From Prorocentrum cordatum (lineage: Eukaryota > Sar > Dinophyceae > Prorocentrales > Prorocentraceae): DNA of 55,152 nucleotides. The DNA is taken from positions 930,436-985,587 of the forward strand of contig CAUYUJ010016138.1 in NCBI GenBank assembly GCA_963575745.1. Direction: 5' to 3'. Position numbers and translations under genes: made by a program. Within the stretch, counting starts at the first letter, position 1; every line of letters starts with the position of its first letter. Positions 10,008 to 19,658 of the stretch are shown here, in pieces. The notes beneath the pieces are model-generated. The model was not told where the DNA came from and did no database searches. It saw only the letters and a list, made by a program, of their open reading frames with translations.

Positions 10008-10573
10008 CGTTCGGAATTTTGGCTGCGCGTGTCGCTCTCGCCTTGCTTCAGAGGAGCATCCCGCCCCGCGGAGTGGAGCGACACGCCATCCGACTGCAAG
10101 GCATAGCGTGTCGCTGGGGCCGCCGCCGTCGTCGTCGTCGTCCGTTGTCTCTCCGCTCGGTTCGTCTGCCGCTCACGTTTTCACCGTCGCCGTTCGTCGG
10201 CGCCGGCCCGTCGCCTGCTCCCCGTGCTCTCTCACCCGGACCTCGTGCCCTTCCGTGGCGCGCGCGAGGCCAACCCAGGGTCCCCCCAAAAAAATTGGGC
10301 TCTCGCCGGGGTGCAGGGGGCGCGGGACAGTTCCGGTACGCGGGCGCAGACGTTCGTACCGCACTTTGCAGAGGAGCCCGATCAGCAGCAGGCGCATCGA
10401 GGAGGGTTCACGCGTCCTGTGGGGGGGGCGCTCCATGCTGGCTCCCCGGGGCAGCTCGGCCCTCCCGCCCCCCGGGCCCACGATGTTCTGACGCGGTGCC
10501 CCAGGGGCTTTGCAGGCTGCGGCACAAGAGGAGCCGTGCACACGTGTGTTGGCAGGTGCCGCAGTGTTGGTAA

Positions 10574-10618
10574 ACTTAAGTCGGGCATGTCCCTCTACAG
10601 GAGGAGCATCCAAACATA

Positions 10619-10680
<62 letters not shown>

Positions 10681-10810
10681 ATATATATATATATATATTT
10701 CTAGTTTGGGTAAGATGTTCGACAATTTTTGAATATAGTTCGGTTCTTGTCTGGCAGAGTTCCATCTTTCGCCAAAATTCCGCCTGTAGGGGGGCATGCC
10801 CGACCTAATG
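10574..10810 (+). mobile_element. MITE-like element F, copy 3, complete, with (TA)n core
   Basis: Left terminus GTCGGGCATGTCCCTCTACA and right terminus GGGGGGCATGCCCGAC are inverted repeats, with CAGGAGGA / CCGCCTGTAG just inside. Flanks read TAA on the left and TAA on the right, compatible with a 3-bp target duplication like that of PIF/Harbinger-type MITEs (inference). The interior carries an expanded (TA)n run of about 70 bp. The right edge abuts a copia-like remnant. Confidence 0.8.
10620..10699. repeat. (TA)n microsatellite inside F
   Basis: Near-pure TA dinucleotides starting immediately after CCAAACATAGTA of element F. No other F copy has this run, so it expanded after insertion. Confidence 0.95.
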
Positions 10811-11407
10811 ATAAACAGGTATGCCACTTGCTTGACGCTGCGAGCCGATCGCACAAACTGGTGTGCCGATCACGATTTGGCTAAAATTCTGAGGCAGCAG
10901 CCTGCGCGGCAGCCGACGGCATACAGGCGCACCTCCAGGCGCTCCACGAGATGGTGCGCGGACCTGCCTCAGCCCAGGAGATCGGGAGGCTGAGGGAGGG
11001 AGGAGGCGACGCTGTGCCCGCCGAGCTGGTCATCGACGGCACAGTCTGTCTTGTCGGCCCTGGCCATGGATCTTGTGCGGCCACCACTGGAGAACAGCAC
11101 GGCTGGCCATCTCTGGTGGCTGTCAGACCAGCTCCGCACCAAGCATATCGACGACGCACTTTCGTGTGACACGCGAGACATGAGGGCCGACCCGATGGCG
11201 AAAGGGAACATCGGCCAGAAATTGACTCTCGACATCATGGACGGGAAGCTCAGCTACGACCGCGACGCCGTCAGGCTGAGCGATGAGCGACGCAAGACAA
11301 CTGCGCCGACTTCCCGCCACAGCAGTCTCACCCACCAGGGCAGGGACGAGCAGAATGACGAAGGTACTGGGTCGCCGAACGCCACGGGCAAAGGCGACTT
11401 GGGTTAG
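10811..11407 (+). pseudogene. Ty1/copia-type RNase H remnant
   Basis: Translated in the best frames, the stretch reads as the C-terminal RNase H part of a Ty1/copia polyprotein. A segment near 10843 gives SRSHKLVCRS, comparable to the RSHK..RVVRS motif common in copia RNase H; it is followed by EAAACAAADGIQAHLQALHE (10888 on), a VIDG block near 11028, and in another frame LRTKHID..LSCDTRDMRAD then PMAKGNIG (11130-11210), matching the usual WVDTRDMxADxLTKG ending. An in-frame TAA (10882-10884) and a frame change near 11040 break it. The last frame runs to a TAG at 11405-11407. No reverse transcriptase or integrase is visible upstream, where element F sits. Confidence 0.7.
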
Positions 11408-12719
11408 CACTGATTATGCCAGCGCGACTCACGGCCCCAACGATGGCGAAGAACGAGGCAGACGCTCGCTTTTCGCGAACTACCCTCGCGAATGCGACGC
11501 AACGAGCATGCACATGAGAGGCTTGCTCCCGTGAGTTGCGTTCGTGGAGCAGCAGGCGATTAAAAGTAGAGCTGGCAAGTAAATGAGGCCATGCTCCATG
11601 TTATGTCAGCCGCGTACAATTTGTTATGAGGGGCGTGGTCAGTTGAACGTCCTCTCGTGATAGTTTGCTATTGCTCCGTTAGTTCGCGCACGTTTTGCGT
11701 GCACGGGCCGACGAGGCACAACAGACCCGCTTGAGCACCAGACTCGAACGATAGCCTTGTATATCCTGGCTGTCTTTTGCCGCCGCTTGGAGCTCACAGT
11801 AGCTCCTTTTTCCGTGCCTACTCCACTCGCGCTTTACACTTTTCCTACGTTTTGTGAGTGCCGAGTTCGTTTGCCCATCCTGATCTTTTACTCTTGGTCT
11901 CCTCCTCCTCCCCCTCCTCCTCCTCCTCCTCCTCTTCCTCCTTCTCATGGCGCTCGTCCTCGTCGGTCCCACCTCGCAGACGATTCCTTGTAGAGGGCGG
12001 CAACTTCATGACCAGCACGAATAGTTCAGAAAACGAACCCGAGGCAGGAATCGACCCAGACAGGCGCACACAGCAGCTGAGTTAGCGCAGGGCCCTGGGG
12101 TCGAGATGCTTTTCCTTCGTTGACTTTGGGCAACTGCAACCAGCTCCCCCCCAACACAGCGCTGCTCGTCGCGCAAGGCTGGGGCCTCTGCGCCAGCGTC
12201 CTGGATGCCCCGCTCCCCGGAGCTGGGCCGCTCATTCAGCAACCCCGCGATGATGCTGGCGCGGGCCCTAGCCACGGCCTGGAGGTTTTTCGAGGTTCGA
12301 GGGCCGAGGTTTCTGGCAAGTTCTCCTCCTTTTTGGGCCTCGGCGAGGCTTCTCGTCGCCACGGCCGGCCGAGGTGGGTGGGATTCTTTTGGGGTTGGGA
12401 CACGTCTTTGCGACCCGAACAGGTTAGCGCCGAAGTCCAATCGGCTTCCGGAAGCCGTTCCCGGGCACCACGACCGTCAACAAACGAATCAGGATGCAAA
12501 GTCGGTGCTGGGGGCGGGGTCGCAAGCTCTGGTGGCCGTCGGCTTGAAATGATTGACTCGTCGGAGGGTTGGGGAAGAGGGCGCGATCCATCAGGTGAAG
12601 GCCAGCATAAACATGACAGTTCACCAGGTTCAGGAATCAGATCTCATGCATCATGCGGAGACCCGAAGCAGCCAGTGACCTAGTGGCCTTCGACCCATCC
12701 CGCCACTTTGCCTGGGTTG
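11408..12719. other. No supported gene; (CCT)n at ~11900-11945
   Basis: Just after the copia remnant, so 11408-11760 might include element 3' sequence, but no second LTR copy is present to show this. A CCT tract lies near 11900-11945. The remainder has several open frames up to 187 codons without recognisable motifs. Confidence 0.5.
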
Positions 12720-12900
12720 TGGGTCAGAGGCCTCGTTGGGCTTCTTGGGGGCGCTTCGGGGGATCTTATCTATGGGTGGAGGATTCTAGATGTCTGTTCG
12801 TATTCCCTATCTTGGGGCCGTCTCGGTGGGCTCTTGGGACCAGATCGGCGGCACTTGGGCCGTCTCGGGCATCTTGGGCGTCTAGGTGGCCGAGACGGGG
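12720..12900 (+). repeat. GGCC-TCTTGGG degenerate block
   Basis: Imperfect units such as GGGCTTCTTGGGGGC, GGCCGTCTCGG and GGCATCTTGGGCGTC. Same family as the blocks at 13990 and 40605. Confidence 0.6.
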
Positions 12901-13824
12901 ATCATGCGAAGTGCGTTTGCGCAGGCACCCTAACACGCAAACGCTTCATGATGAGGCACATGGCCAATACGTCACGACCAGGCATTCCCTCTGCATTCCG
13001 ACTCCCGGGCGCCGTACCGCACGGAACGACACGTCAACTCGCATGCTGGAAGACCAGGCGTGGCCACGGCACGACAAAAATATTGTGCGCTCGCGGCAGA
13101 AAGCCACTGCGCGCGGGCACGGCACGGCACGGCACCCGCTGTCTTCCCGTACCCCGGAAGCCCACATCGGCACGGCAACGGCATGCCAAGCTCAGTATCG
13201 GTTCTCCGATCTTGAGCCCCAGTGGTCCGCGGGATCGCAGCCCCGCCGGCGTACCACCCCGGTTGGGGATGGCCCCCTCGAAGCACGAAGGGAGCAGCCT
13301 GTAGATCCCCCGTCCAGGGGGGATGCCTCGGCCGGTGGGGCCCCAGGCCACGCCGGTGGGGACAGGGGATTGGTTATAAACGTGGCTCACAGGTGTCTCG
13401 CTCTCTCGAGGCCCAGCGCGGCGTGCGGGCATGGCGTGCAGCGTGCGGGCACGGTGCGGCACGCGGGCACGCCCACGCCGCGGCCACCGTGTCGCATGAT
13501 GTCTCGCAGCCGGGCGCGCGGCACGGCACGCGGGCCCGGCTCGGACCCCTGCGAGGAGCCTGGAGCACGGTTCGGCACGCGGGCGCGGCACGGCGCGGCG
13601 CGGCAGCGGTCTCGTGCGCCCAGAAGTTGTCAGTGTCCGCGCATCCCCACCAGCCCACTCCAAGACCTTGGCCACGAGAGTTGGCGCGACGAGGCACGAG
13701 GAGACACGCGTAGTGAAGCACAGCGGGCAAATAGGGTGAAGAGTGAGGTCTCTGGGAGCAAGTGGGTGGGCTTGGAGTGCCTCCTCGGGCCATCTCTGGG
13801 GCCCGCGTGGGGGCGAGGGAAGGA
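12901..13824. other. No supported gene; GCACGGCAC-rich
   Basis: Short imperfect repeats of GGCACGGCAC/GGGCACG around 13110-13190 and 13430-13610. Long frames on both strands (for example the ORF starting at 12653) pass through this and into the GAC tract, and show compositional bias, not domains. Confidence 0.55.
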
Positions 13825-13912
13825 GAAAGAGGAGGAAGACGACGACGACGACGACGACCACGACGACGAGGAAGACTGTGAACATGAAAAGGAAGACGAT
13901 GAGGGCGAGAGG

Positions 13913-13948
<36 letters not shown>

Positions 13949-13980
13949 GATGATGAGGACGAGGACAAGGACGAGAACAG
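13825..13980. repeat. GAC/GAG trinucleotide tract
   Basis: GACGACGAC then GACGAGGAC units. Acidic in one strand's translation; an artefact frame runs through it. Confidence 0.88.
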
Positions 13981-13989
13981 AGTCGTCAA

Positions 13990-14345
13990 CATCGCCTCTT
14001 GGAGCCCTCTTTGAGCTCTTTTTGGGTATCGTGTGGTCCTCGTGGAGCTTTTTCGGGGTGTCTTTGGGCCCTCTTGGAGCCCTCTTGGAGGTCCCCTGGG
14101 AGCCCTGGAGGGGCCTCTTGGGGCCATGTTGTAGGCCATCGACCAAACGGGGTTTCTCCGATTTGCCTCGCCACTTTGGGACCATCAACATCGCCGCTTG
14201 GGGCCCTCCTGGGTCGCTCTTTATGTGTTTTTGGGCGCTCTTAGGACCGTCTGGGGGCCTATTGGGACCCACTTGGGGCTCTCTTGGGCCAAATAGGGGC
14301 CATCTCACGGCTTCAAAAGCGCATCGCAAGCGAAAAGGCGAGCAG
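13990..14345 (+). repeat. GGCCTCTTGGG block with GCAAAAGG module
   Basis: Degenerate units GGGCCCTCTTGGAGCC and GGGGCCTCTTGGGGCC, then CAAAAGCGCATCGCAAGCGA and AAAAGGCGAGCAGGCACAAA. The trailing module resembles those after the blocks at 8863 and 40605. Confidence 0.7.
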
Positions 14346-14479
14346 GCACAAATCATGCCTTTAGGCTTTTAACGGATGTAGTCCTCTTCGGGGGGTCTCC
14401 AGGGGGTTCAGAAAGTATTTGGAACCGTCTTGTGGCCCTCGTCGGGCTTCTTGGAGGTAAATCGGAAGCTATCTTTGGG

Positions 14480-15605
14480 GAAGGCATGCGGGCTGCGCCA
14501 CTGGGACCTTCTGAGGAGATCACTGTGGGGCAGCGCAGCGTGCAACGGGTGTGCCGACATGAGTGGGGCGGACGCATGCCGGCTCCTTCGGTGGAGCTCC
14601 CCCTGGAGCCACGAAACGTGTCAGGGGTTTGCAGACATGGGTGTGGGACCGCATGCGGGCTGCGCCACTTGGATCGTCGGTGGAGCTCCCCATGGGCCCA
14701 TGGGGTCACGAAACATGTGAGGGGTGTGCCGACATGGATGGCGGGGGCGCATGCGGGTTGCGCAACTGGGGCCTTCGATGGAACTCTCCACGGGGCCGCG
14801 AAGCGTGTGAGGGGTGTGCCGACGTGGGGCCACGAAGCGTGTGGTTGTGATGTGTGTGGCGGGAACGCATGCGGGCGGCACTGTTTGGGCCTTGAGTGGA
14901 GCTCCTGATGGGGCCGCGAAGCGTGTGAGAGGTGTGCCGACATGGGTGGCGGAGACGCATGCGGACGGCACCACGTGGGGCCTTGGGCGGAGCTCCCTAT
15001 GGGTCCACGAAACGTGTGAGGGGTGTGCCGAAATGGGTGGCGGGGACGCATGCGGGCGGCACCATTAGGGCCTCGGGTGGAGCTCCACATGATGCCACAT
15101 GATCCCACGTAACGTTTGAGGTGTGTGCCGAAGTGTGTGGCGGGGACACATGCAGGCGGCACCATTGGGTCTTGGGTGGAGCTCCCTATGTGTCCACGAA
15201 ACGTGTGAGGGGTGTGCCGAAATGGGTGGCGGGGACGCATGCGGGCGGCACCATTAGGGCCTCGGGTGGAGCTCCACATGATGCCACATGATCCCACGTA
15301 ACGTTTGAGGTGTGTGCCGAAGTGTGTGGCGGGGACACATGCAGGCGGCACCATTGGGTCTTGGGTGGAGCTCCCTATGTGTCCACGAAACGTGTGAGGG
15401 GTGTGCCGAAATGGGTGGCGGGGACGCATGCGGGCGGCACCATTAGGGCCTCGGGTGGAGCTCCACATGATGCCACATGATGCCACGAAACGTTTGAGGT
15501 GTGTGCCGAAGTGTGTGGCGGGGACGCATGCAGGCGGCACCATTGGGCCTTGGGTGGAGCTCCCTATGGGGCCGCGAAGCGTGTGAGGGGTGTGCCGACA
15601 TGGGT
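14480..15605 (+). repeat. Satellite I, forward array
   Basis: About 12 tandem units of roughly 90-95 bp: GTGTGAGGGGTGTGCCGACA, TGGGTGGCGGGGACGCATGC, GGGCGGCACCATT, GGCCTTGGGTGGAGCTCCC, and TATGGGGCCGCGAA. From about 15020 the units pair into a 189-bp higher-order repeat (starts near 15021, 15210 and 15399), almost unchanged over three copies. The same satellite lies inverted at 26085-27605. Its long open frames result from a unit without stop codons. Confidence 0.92.
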
Positions 15606-16266
15606 TGCGGGGACGAGAGCATATCGGGCACCACCTCTGGGCTGACGATCTTGGTTTCCTTGGGCAGCAGTGCTCTCATGAGTTCTTTGCCCACTGCGAT
15701 CGAGCGGGGCCCGCTCCCCGGATCCCAATGCGCTGTTGTTGTCCCAAATGGGGTTGCGATTCTGTGCCGATGGGCGGTTGGTATGGATGGCGGCATCATT
15801 GTTGCCTGCATCTGTTGCAGGCGTTTGCTTGCTTAACTGTGTACCTGATGTGTTGCCTGCGTGACTGTTTGCATGCTTGCGTGCTCCCTTGGCCGCCGCG
15901 TACATTATTGTTTGGTGTTGCAAGTGCTTGCTGCACGCGTGCTTACATGGTCCGTACGCATGCACGCAGGCATGTATGTTCGCATCTGGTGGCTTTGCTT
16001 GCACACGTGGCAGGGCAGAGTAAGGTGTGGCACGCTAGAGCAGGCCAGGGCAGAGGCAGGACAGCGACAGCGCAAAGCCGGGGGGAAGACACTGTCGGAC
16101 GCAGCGCCAGGCAAGGCAACGGCATGACAGAGGTACCTGTGGCAGAAGGCTGGGCACGGCCCATGGCAGAGCCGGGCCTGGGGCCGCGCAGCGCCGTGCA
16201 GAGCGGAGCGGGGGCGTGGCAGCAGAGGGCCCTGGGCAGAACCGGCCAGGGCACGCGGTCGCGCCT
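15606..16266. other. No supported gene
   Basis: On the minus strand, 15811 down to about 15600 has a gene-like composition (residues such as VGKELMRALLPKETKIVSPE) next to the satellite, but no family is recognised. The stretch 16000-16260 is rich in GGCAGG/GGCACGG. Confidence 0.4.
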
Positions 16267-16441
16267 CGAGAAGGGGATCGGCTGCAGAATTGATTTGCCC
16301 CCACATCCCTGTTCCGGCTGGATCTGCGAAGCAGTGCGCACCCTGCCCCGCAGATCTACGAGCACCCCGCGCGTGTCCTGTACACTCGGCGGGGAGATCG
16401 AGCCTGGTCGATTCTGTAGTCGAGCCCCTCTTTCTTCGAAC
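16267..16441 (+). mobile_element. MITE-like element G, copy 1
   Basis: Left GAGAAGGGGATCGGCTGCAG then AATTGATTTGCCCC; right GGTCGATTCTGTAGTCGAG and CCCCTCT. Termini are inverted repeats of about 35 bp with changes. Copies at 18540-18716, 18940-19088 and 24443-24616. Confidence 0.78.
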
Positions 16442-16564
16442 TCCCGCCGCCCCGCCGCGCGGAGCGGTCGCGCAGCTCCCGCCGCCCCGCCGAGAAGCGA
16501 GGAGTCGAGGAGCGAGGAGCCGAGGAGCGAGGGCTGTCGAGCCGACGCCCCCGACCGCTGGGAG

Positions 16565-16735
16565 GAGGAAGGAGGAGGAGGAGGAGGAGGAGGAGGAGGA
16601 GGAGGAGGAGGAGGAGGAGGAGGGGGAGGAGGAGGAGGAGGGGAGAGGAGGAGGAGGGGGAGGCGGAGGAGGGAGGGAGGAGGAGGAGGAGGGAGGAGGA
16701 GGAGGAGGAGGAGGAGGAGGAGGAGAGCGGCCTCC
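16565..16735. repeat. (GGA)n purine tract
   Basis: Near-perfect GGA with GGGGAG interruptions. Confidence 0.92.
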
Positions 16736-16884
16736 CCCCCGCGCCCGCCGCGAGGCGCAGAGCCGGAGCTCCGACGGTGCCTGGGCGCGCGCCGCCGCGC
16801 GCGCTGCGTCTCCGGCGGCGGCGGCGCTGTCGGGCTGGCCGGGCCGCGGCACCGCGCACGCGCCGGTCGCAGTCCCTGTCTCGT

Positions 16885-17160
16885 CTTCCTCCTCCTCCTG
16901 CTCCTCCTCCTTCTCCGCCTCCTCCGCCCCCTCCTCCGCCTCCCTCCTCCCCGCCTCCTCCGCCTCCTCCGCCTCCTCCGCCTCCTCCTCCTCCTCCTCC
17001 TCCTCCCCTCTCCTCCTCCCGCCTCCTCCTCCTCCTCTCTCCTCCTCCTCCTCCCTCCTCCTCCTCCTCTCCTCCCTCCTCCTCTCCTCCTCCTCCCCGC
17101 CTCCTCCTCCTCCTCCTCCTTCTCCTCCCTCCTCCCTCCTCCTCCTCCTCCTCCTGCTCC
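16885..17160. repeat. (CCT)n pyrimidine tract
   Basis: CCT/TCC triplets with CCGCCT variants. Together with the GGA tract 150 bp upstream it forms an imperfect inverted purine/pyrimidine pair that could pair in single strands. Confidence 0.9.
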
Positions 17161-17367
17161 TACCCCTCGGCGTCGTGAGTGCCTGTCCCGCGCGCTGGGT
17201 GAGGAAGGCAACGGCTTTCAATTGCAGCCGCGTTCTCTGTGGCCTGCCTACCTGGTTTCGTCGATCCCTGTTTCAACTGAGCTTCAGGTGCGTGGCGGCA
17301 TTCGCACTTCGACGATGCTGGCTGTTGAAGCATGCGGTCCGCTCCGAACTCTTCCCTCGTCAAATCT

Positions 17368-17590
17368 AGGCCTCCTGGATGGGGCCCGAGTAGATGGGGT
17401 CGAAGGATCGCTCCGTATCGCCGATGCCGATGCGGCTCGACACGGAGCCCGAGTTTCCCCACGCCGACGTCGCCGATGCATCGCTGACGTCGCCGAGGCA
17501 TCGTCGATGCATCGCCGATGCTTCGGCGATCCATCGGCGATCCAGTGCAATCCTCCGACCGCATCTACTCGGACCCCATCGAGGAGGCCT
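17368..17590 (+). mobile_element. MITE-like element D, copy 1
   Basis: Starts AGGCCTCCTGGATGGGGCCC, then GAGTAGATGGGGTCGAAGGA; ends TCCTCCGACCGCATCTACTC and GGACCCCATCGAGGAGGCCT. Between the ~40-bp terminal inverted repeats are many CGATGCATCGCCGATG units and CACGCCGACGTCGCCGATGC. Five copies in the window. Flanks show CT on both sides here and at 53882, but not at 48582, so the target duplication is unresolved. Confidence 0.85.
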
Positions 17591-17820
17591 CTCTAGCAAA
17601 AGAAATCTGACACAAGACACGAAAGCGGCGTTGGCACGAAGAGATGGGGGGGTAGCAGAGCTTGTGCGCACCTTCCAGGCTGCAAGGCCTGGCCCCTCGC
17701 CGAGCCCTGTGCACTTCGAGAGCAGAGCCTGCTGCTTTGGACGGCTGGGCCTCTGCATACATCGGGGGTCCGTGTGCATTATTGGGTCGGCGCTGGACCC
17801 CCTCCCTCAGAGGAGGAAAG

Positions 17821-17965
17821 GGTACCCATACCGCTACCCCTCCCCTCGTTTTCCTCTTTTTCGGCCTCCTGGGAGGGCTGGATTCGCTTCGAAATCCTCG
17901 TCAGAACGCATCCCGGGAGAGATCCGTGGAGTGGCGGCATCAGTACTTTATGGTTTCCCCACTCC
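17821..17965 (+). repeat. Dispersed repeat A, copy 2 (left half)
   Basis: GGTACCCATACCGCTACCCC, CCTCGTTTTCC, GGCCTCCTGGGAGG, ATTCGCTTCGAAATCCTCG and CATCAGTACTTTATGGT match the left half of 24105-24440. The AAGGCCTTCT-rich right half is missing. Confidence 0.8.
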
Positions 17966-18409
17966 CTGCCCCCGGGCGGCGTCTCCGTGAAAGCGGCCCG
18001 GCGCTAGCCCAAGAAATTCGCGTGGACCTCCTCATTTTCACATGGCTATGTTATTGTTCTCTAGGTCCACGTCGCCTGCTGCGGTCATTGAAGGATTCTG
18101 AGGGATGCGGCATCCCGTGATACCCCGTGCAGGTCGTCCTGATCATGCAGGTTGGCTTTGTTACGGTCACCGCCAAGCGGGCTCCGAGAGTTCGGGGTCG
18201 TCTTTTGAGCATGGAGTTGGCGAGCCTCCCCGTTCAGGAACACACTGCTTCGAACAAGTGTCGCTCCCTCCGGCGCGTACGCCGCATCGCGGAACCGTGA
18301 AACACTCCTGTTCCAAGCAAGTGTAGTTAGCGTGCACGTCGCGTGAGCGACGCAGAAAGCCAGGGTCGTTTTCACCGCGTAAGGTCGCGCGTGAGCGCCC
18401 TCGTTTCCG

Positions 18410-18485
18410 AAACGGCTTGCCAGGCTGGCGTTCCGCGTAAGCCACCGCGTAAGGCGGCCAGGTCATCCCGCGTAAGACCCGTTTC
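18410..18485 (+). repeat. Dispersed repeat L, copy 1
   Basis: GCGTAAGCCACCGCGTAAGG followed by CATCCCGCGTAAGAC matches 50840-50935 (GCGTAAGCCACCGCGCAAGG; CATCTCGCGCAAGAC). The short motif CGCGTAAG also recurs within the copy. Between 17966 and 18409 nothing else is recognised. Confidence 0.7.
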
Positions 18486-18539
18486 TGATTCGCTCACGTG
18501 AATTATGGGCTCTACAGTCGCTTGGTGCGCAGCCTGCTC

Positions 18540-18716
18540 ATTCGAGCAGGGGATCGACTACAGAATTGATTTACCCCAAAACTGGATGTCTCGTCGAATC
18601 TATGAGAACAGCGTAGAATGCTTGTAGATCTTCGGACCAGTCTTCGCACCTTTCGTAGACTCGACTGAAAATCAATGTTGGGGGAAATCGATTTTGTAGT
18701 CGATCCCCTACTCGGC
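18540..18716 (+). mobile_element. MITE-like element G, copy 2
   Basis: Best preserved G termini: GAGCAGGGGATCGACTACAG then AATTGATTTACCCC on the left, and TTGTAGTCGATCCCCTACTC on the right. The interior holds CGTAGAATGCTTGTAGATC. About 177 bp. Confidence 0.85.
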
Positions 18717-18784
18717 GCAACGTCTCGTTGTGAATGTGCATGACTGTCTCGTTCATGGGCAGCGCTGGCTTGTTTTCCAACAGC

Positions 18785-18825
18785 CTCCTCCTCCTCCTCC
18801 TCCTCCTCCTCCTCCTCCTCCCGCG
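18785..18825. repeat. (CCT)n tract
   Basis: Perfect CCT triplets between G copies 2 and 3. Confidence 0.9.
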
Positions 18826-18939
18826 CTCTTCCGAACAGCTCTGGCCGAGGCCGCGACGCCCACAGCCGGGGTCCCGACCTGGCCCCAGAGCCTTGATCGT
18901 TCATCCCCAGGCCCGTCGAGCTGGAAGTCGATGGCAGAC

Positions 18940-19088
18940 TCCCTTTGCCCCAGCATTGACATTCGCGTAGAAGCTACGAAACATACATAATCATGCTCGT
19001 AGATCTGCGAACGCTCCGCGCAAGGTTTCTCCGTAGAGTCGACGGAAGAGCATGGGGGGAGTCAATTCTGCAGTCGACCTCCTACCTG
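18940..19088 (+). mobile_element. MITE-like element G, copy 3 (left end eroded)
   Basis: Interior CGTAGAAGCTACGAA and TCGTAGATCTGCGAACGCTC, then the right terminus GAGTCAATTCTGCAGTCGAC and CTCCTAC. The left terminus is not recognisable beyond TTTGCCCCA. Confidence 0.7.
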
Positions 19089-19104
19089 AACCCTCCCCTT
19101 CTCT

Positions 19105-19315
19105 CTCCCAGTTCTCCCAGTCCTCCCTCCTCCTCCTCCTCCGCCTCCTCCTCTTTTTCCTCCTCCTGCTCCTCCTTCTCCTGCTTCTCCTCCTCTTCCT
19201 CCTTCTCCTTCTCCTCGTCCTCCTGCTCCTGCTCCTCCTCCTCCTCCTCCTCCTCCTCCTCCTCCTCCTCCTCCTCCTCCTCCTCCTCCTCCTCCTCCCC
19301 CTCCCCCTCGAGGAA
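19105..19315. repeat. (CCT)n pyrimidine tract
   Basis: CCT/TCC tract of about 200 bp; its frames (poly-Leu, poly-Ser, minus-strand poly-Gly/Glu/Arg) are artefacts. Confidence 0.92.
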
Positions 19316-19344
19316 CAGACACCGGAACAGAAGCCAGAAAAAAC

Positions 19345-19490
19345 GCCTCTCGGACCTCCGCGCGGACTCCTCGCACGGGCGCGATGCAGGCCCCCGTTCG
19401 CCGGCACCTCCCTTTGGCGCGCTTTCCGCGCGCCAGCGGTGGGGGTCCCGCGCCCCTGCGAAGAGTCCGCGGCCCTCCGAGTGTTTGAGT
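19345..19490 (+). mobile_element. Foldback element C, copy 2 (degenerate)
   Basis: CTCCGCGCGGACTCCTCG on the left and CGAAGAGTCCGCGG on the right flank a TTGGCGCGCTTTCCGCGCGC core. It abuts repeat B copy 2. Confidence 0.6.
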
Positions 19491-19492
19491 CT

Positions 19493-19658
19493 ATTCAGGA
19501 GGGAAAGAAACACACAGACACAATTAATCGTCGATTTCCCAGAAAATATGGGAAAATATGGGAAGTGGGGGGGAAGACAGAAACCCAGAAAATATGGAAA
19601 AATATAGGGGATATTCTTATTTGTGTGTATTTATTTGTGTGTCCTGGGGCCCCTTCAT
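19493..19658 (+). repeat. Dispersed repeat B, copy 2
   Basis: Very close to copies 1 and 3: CACACAGACACAATTAATCG, GAAAATATGGG, AGTGGGGGGGAAGACAGA, TTATTTGTGTGTATTTATTT and GGGGCCCC. Confidence 0.88.

Noticed and set aside
12653-14014. 453-codon frame
   Set aside because: Runs through GCACGGCAC repeats and a GAC/GAG tract; acidic tail and biased composition, no motif, overlapped by equally long frames on the other strand.
14480-15605. CRISPR-like array of regularly spaced repeats
   Set aside because: Units are contiguous satellite monomers without unique spacers, in a eukaryotic context.
15590-17596. 668-codon frame
   Set aside because: Contains GGA and CCT tracts and crosses elements G and D; no conserved segment.
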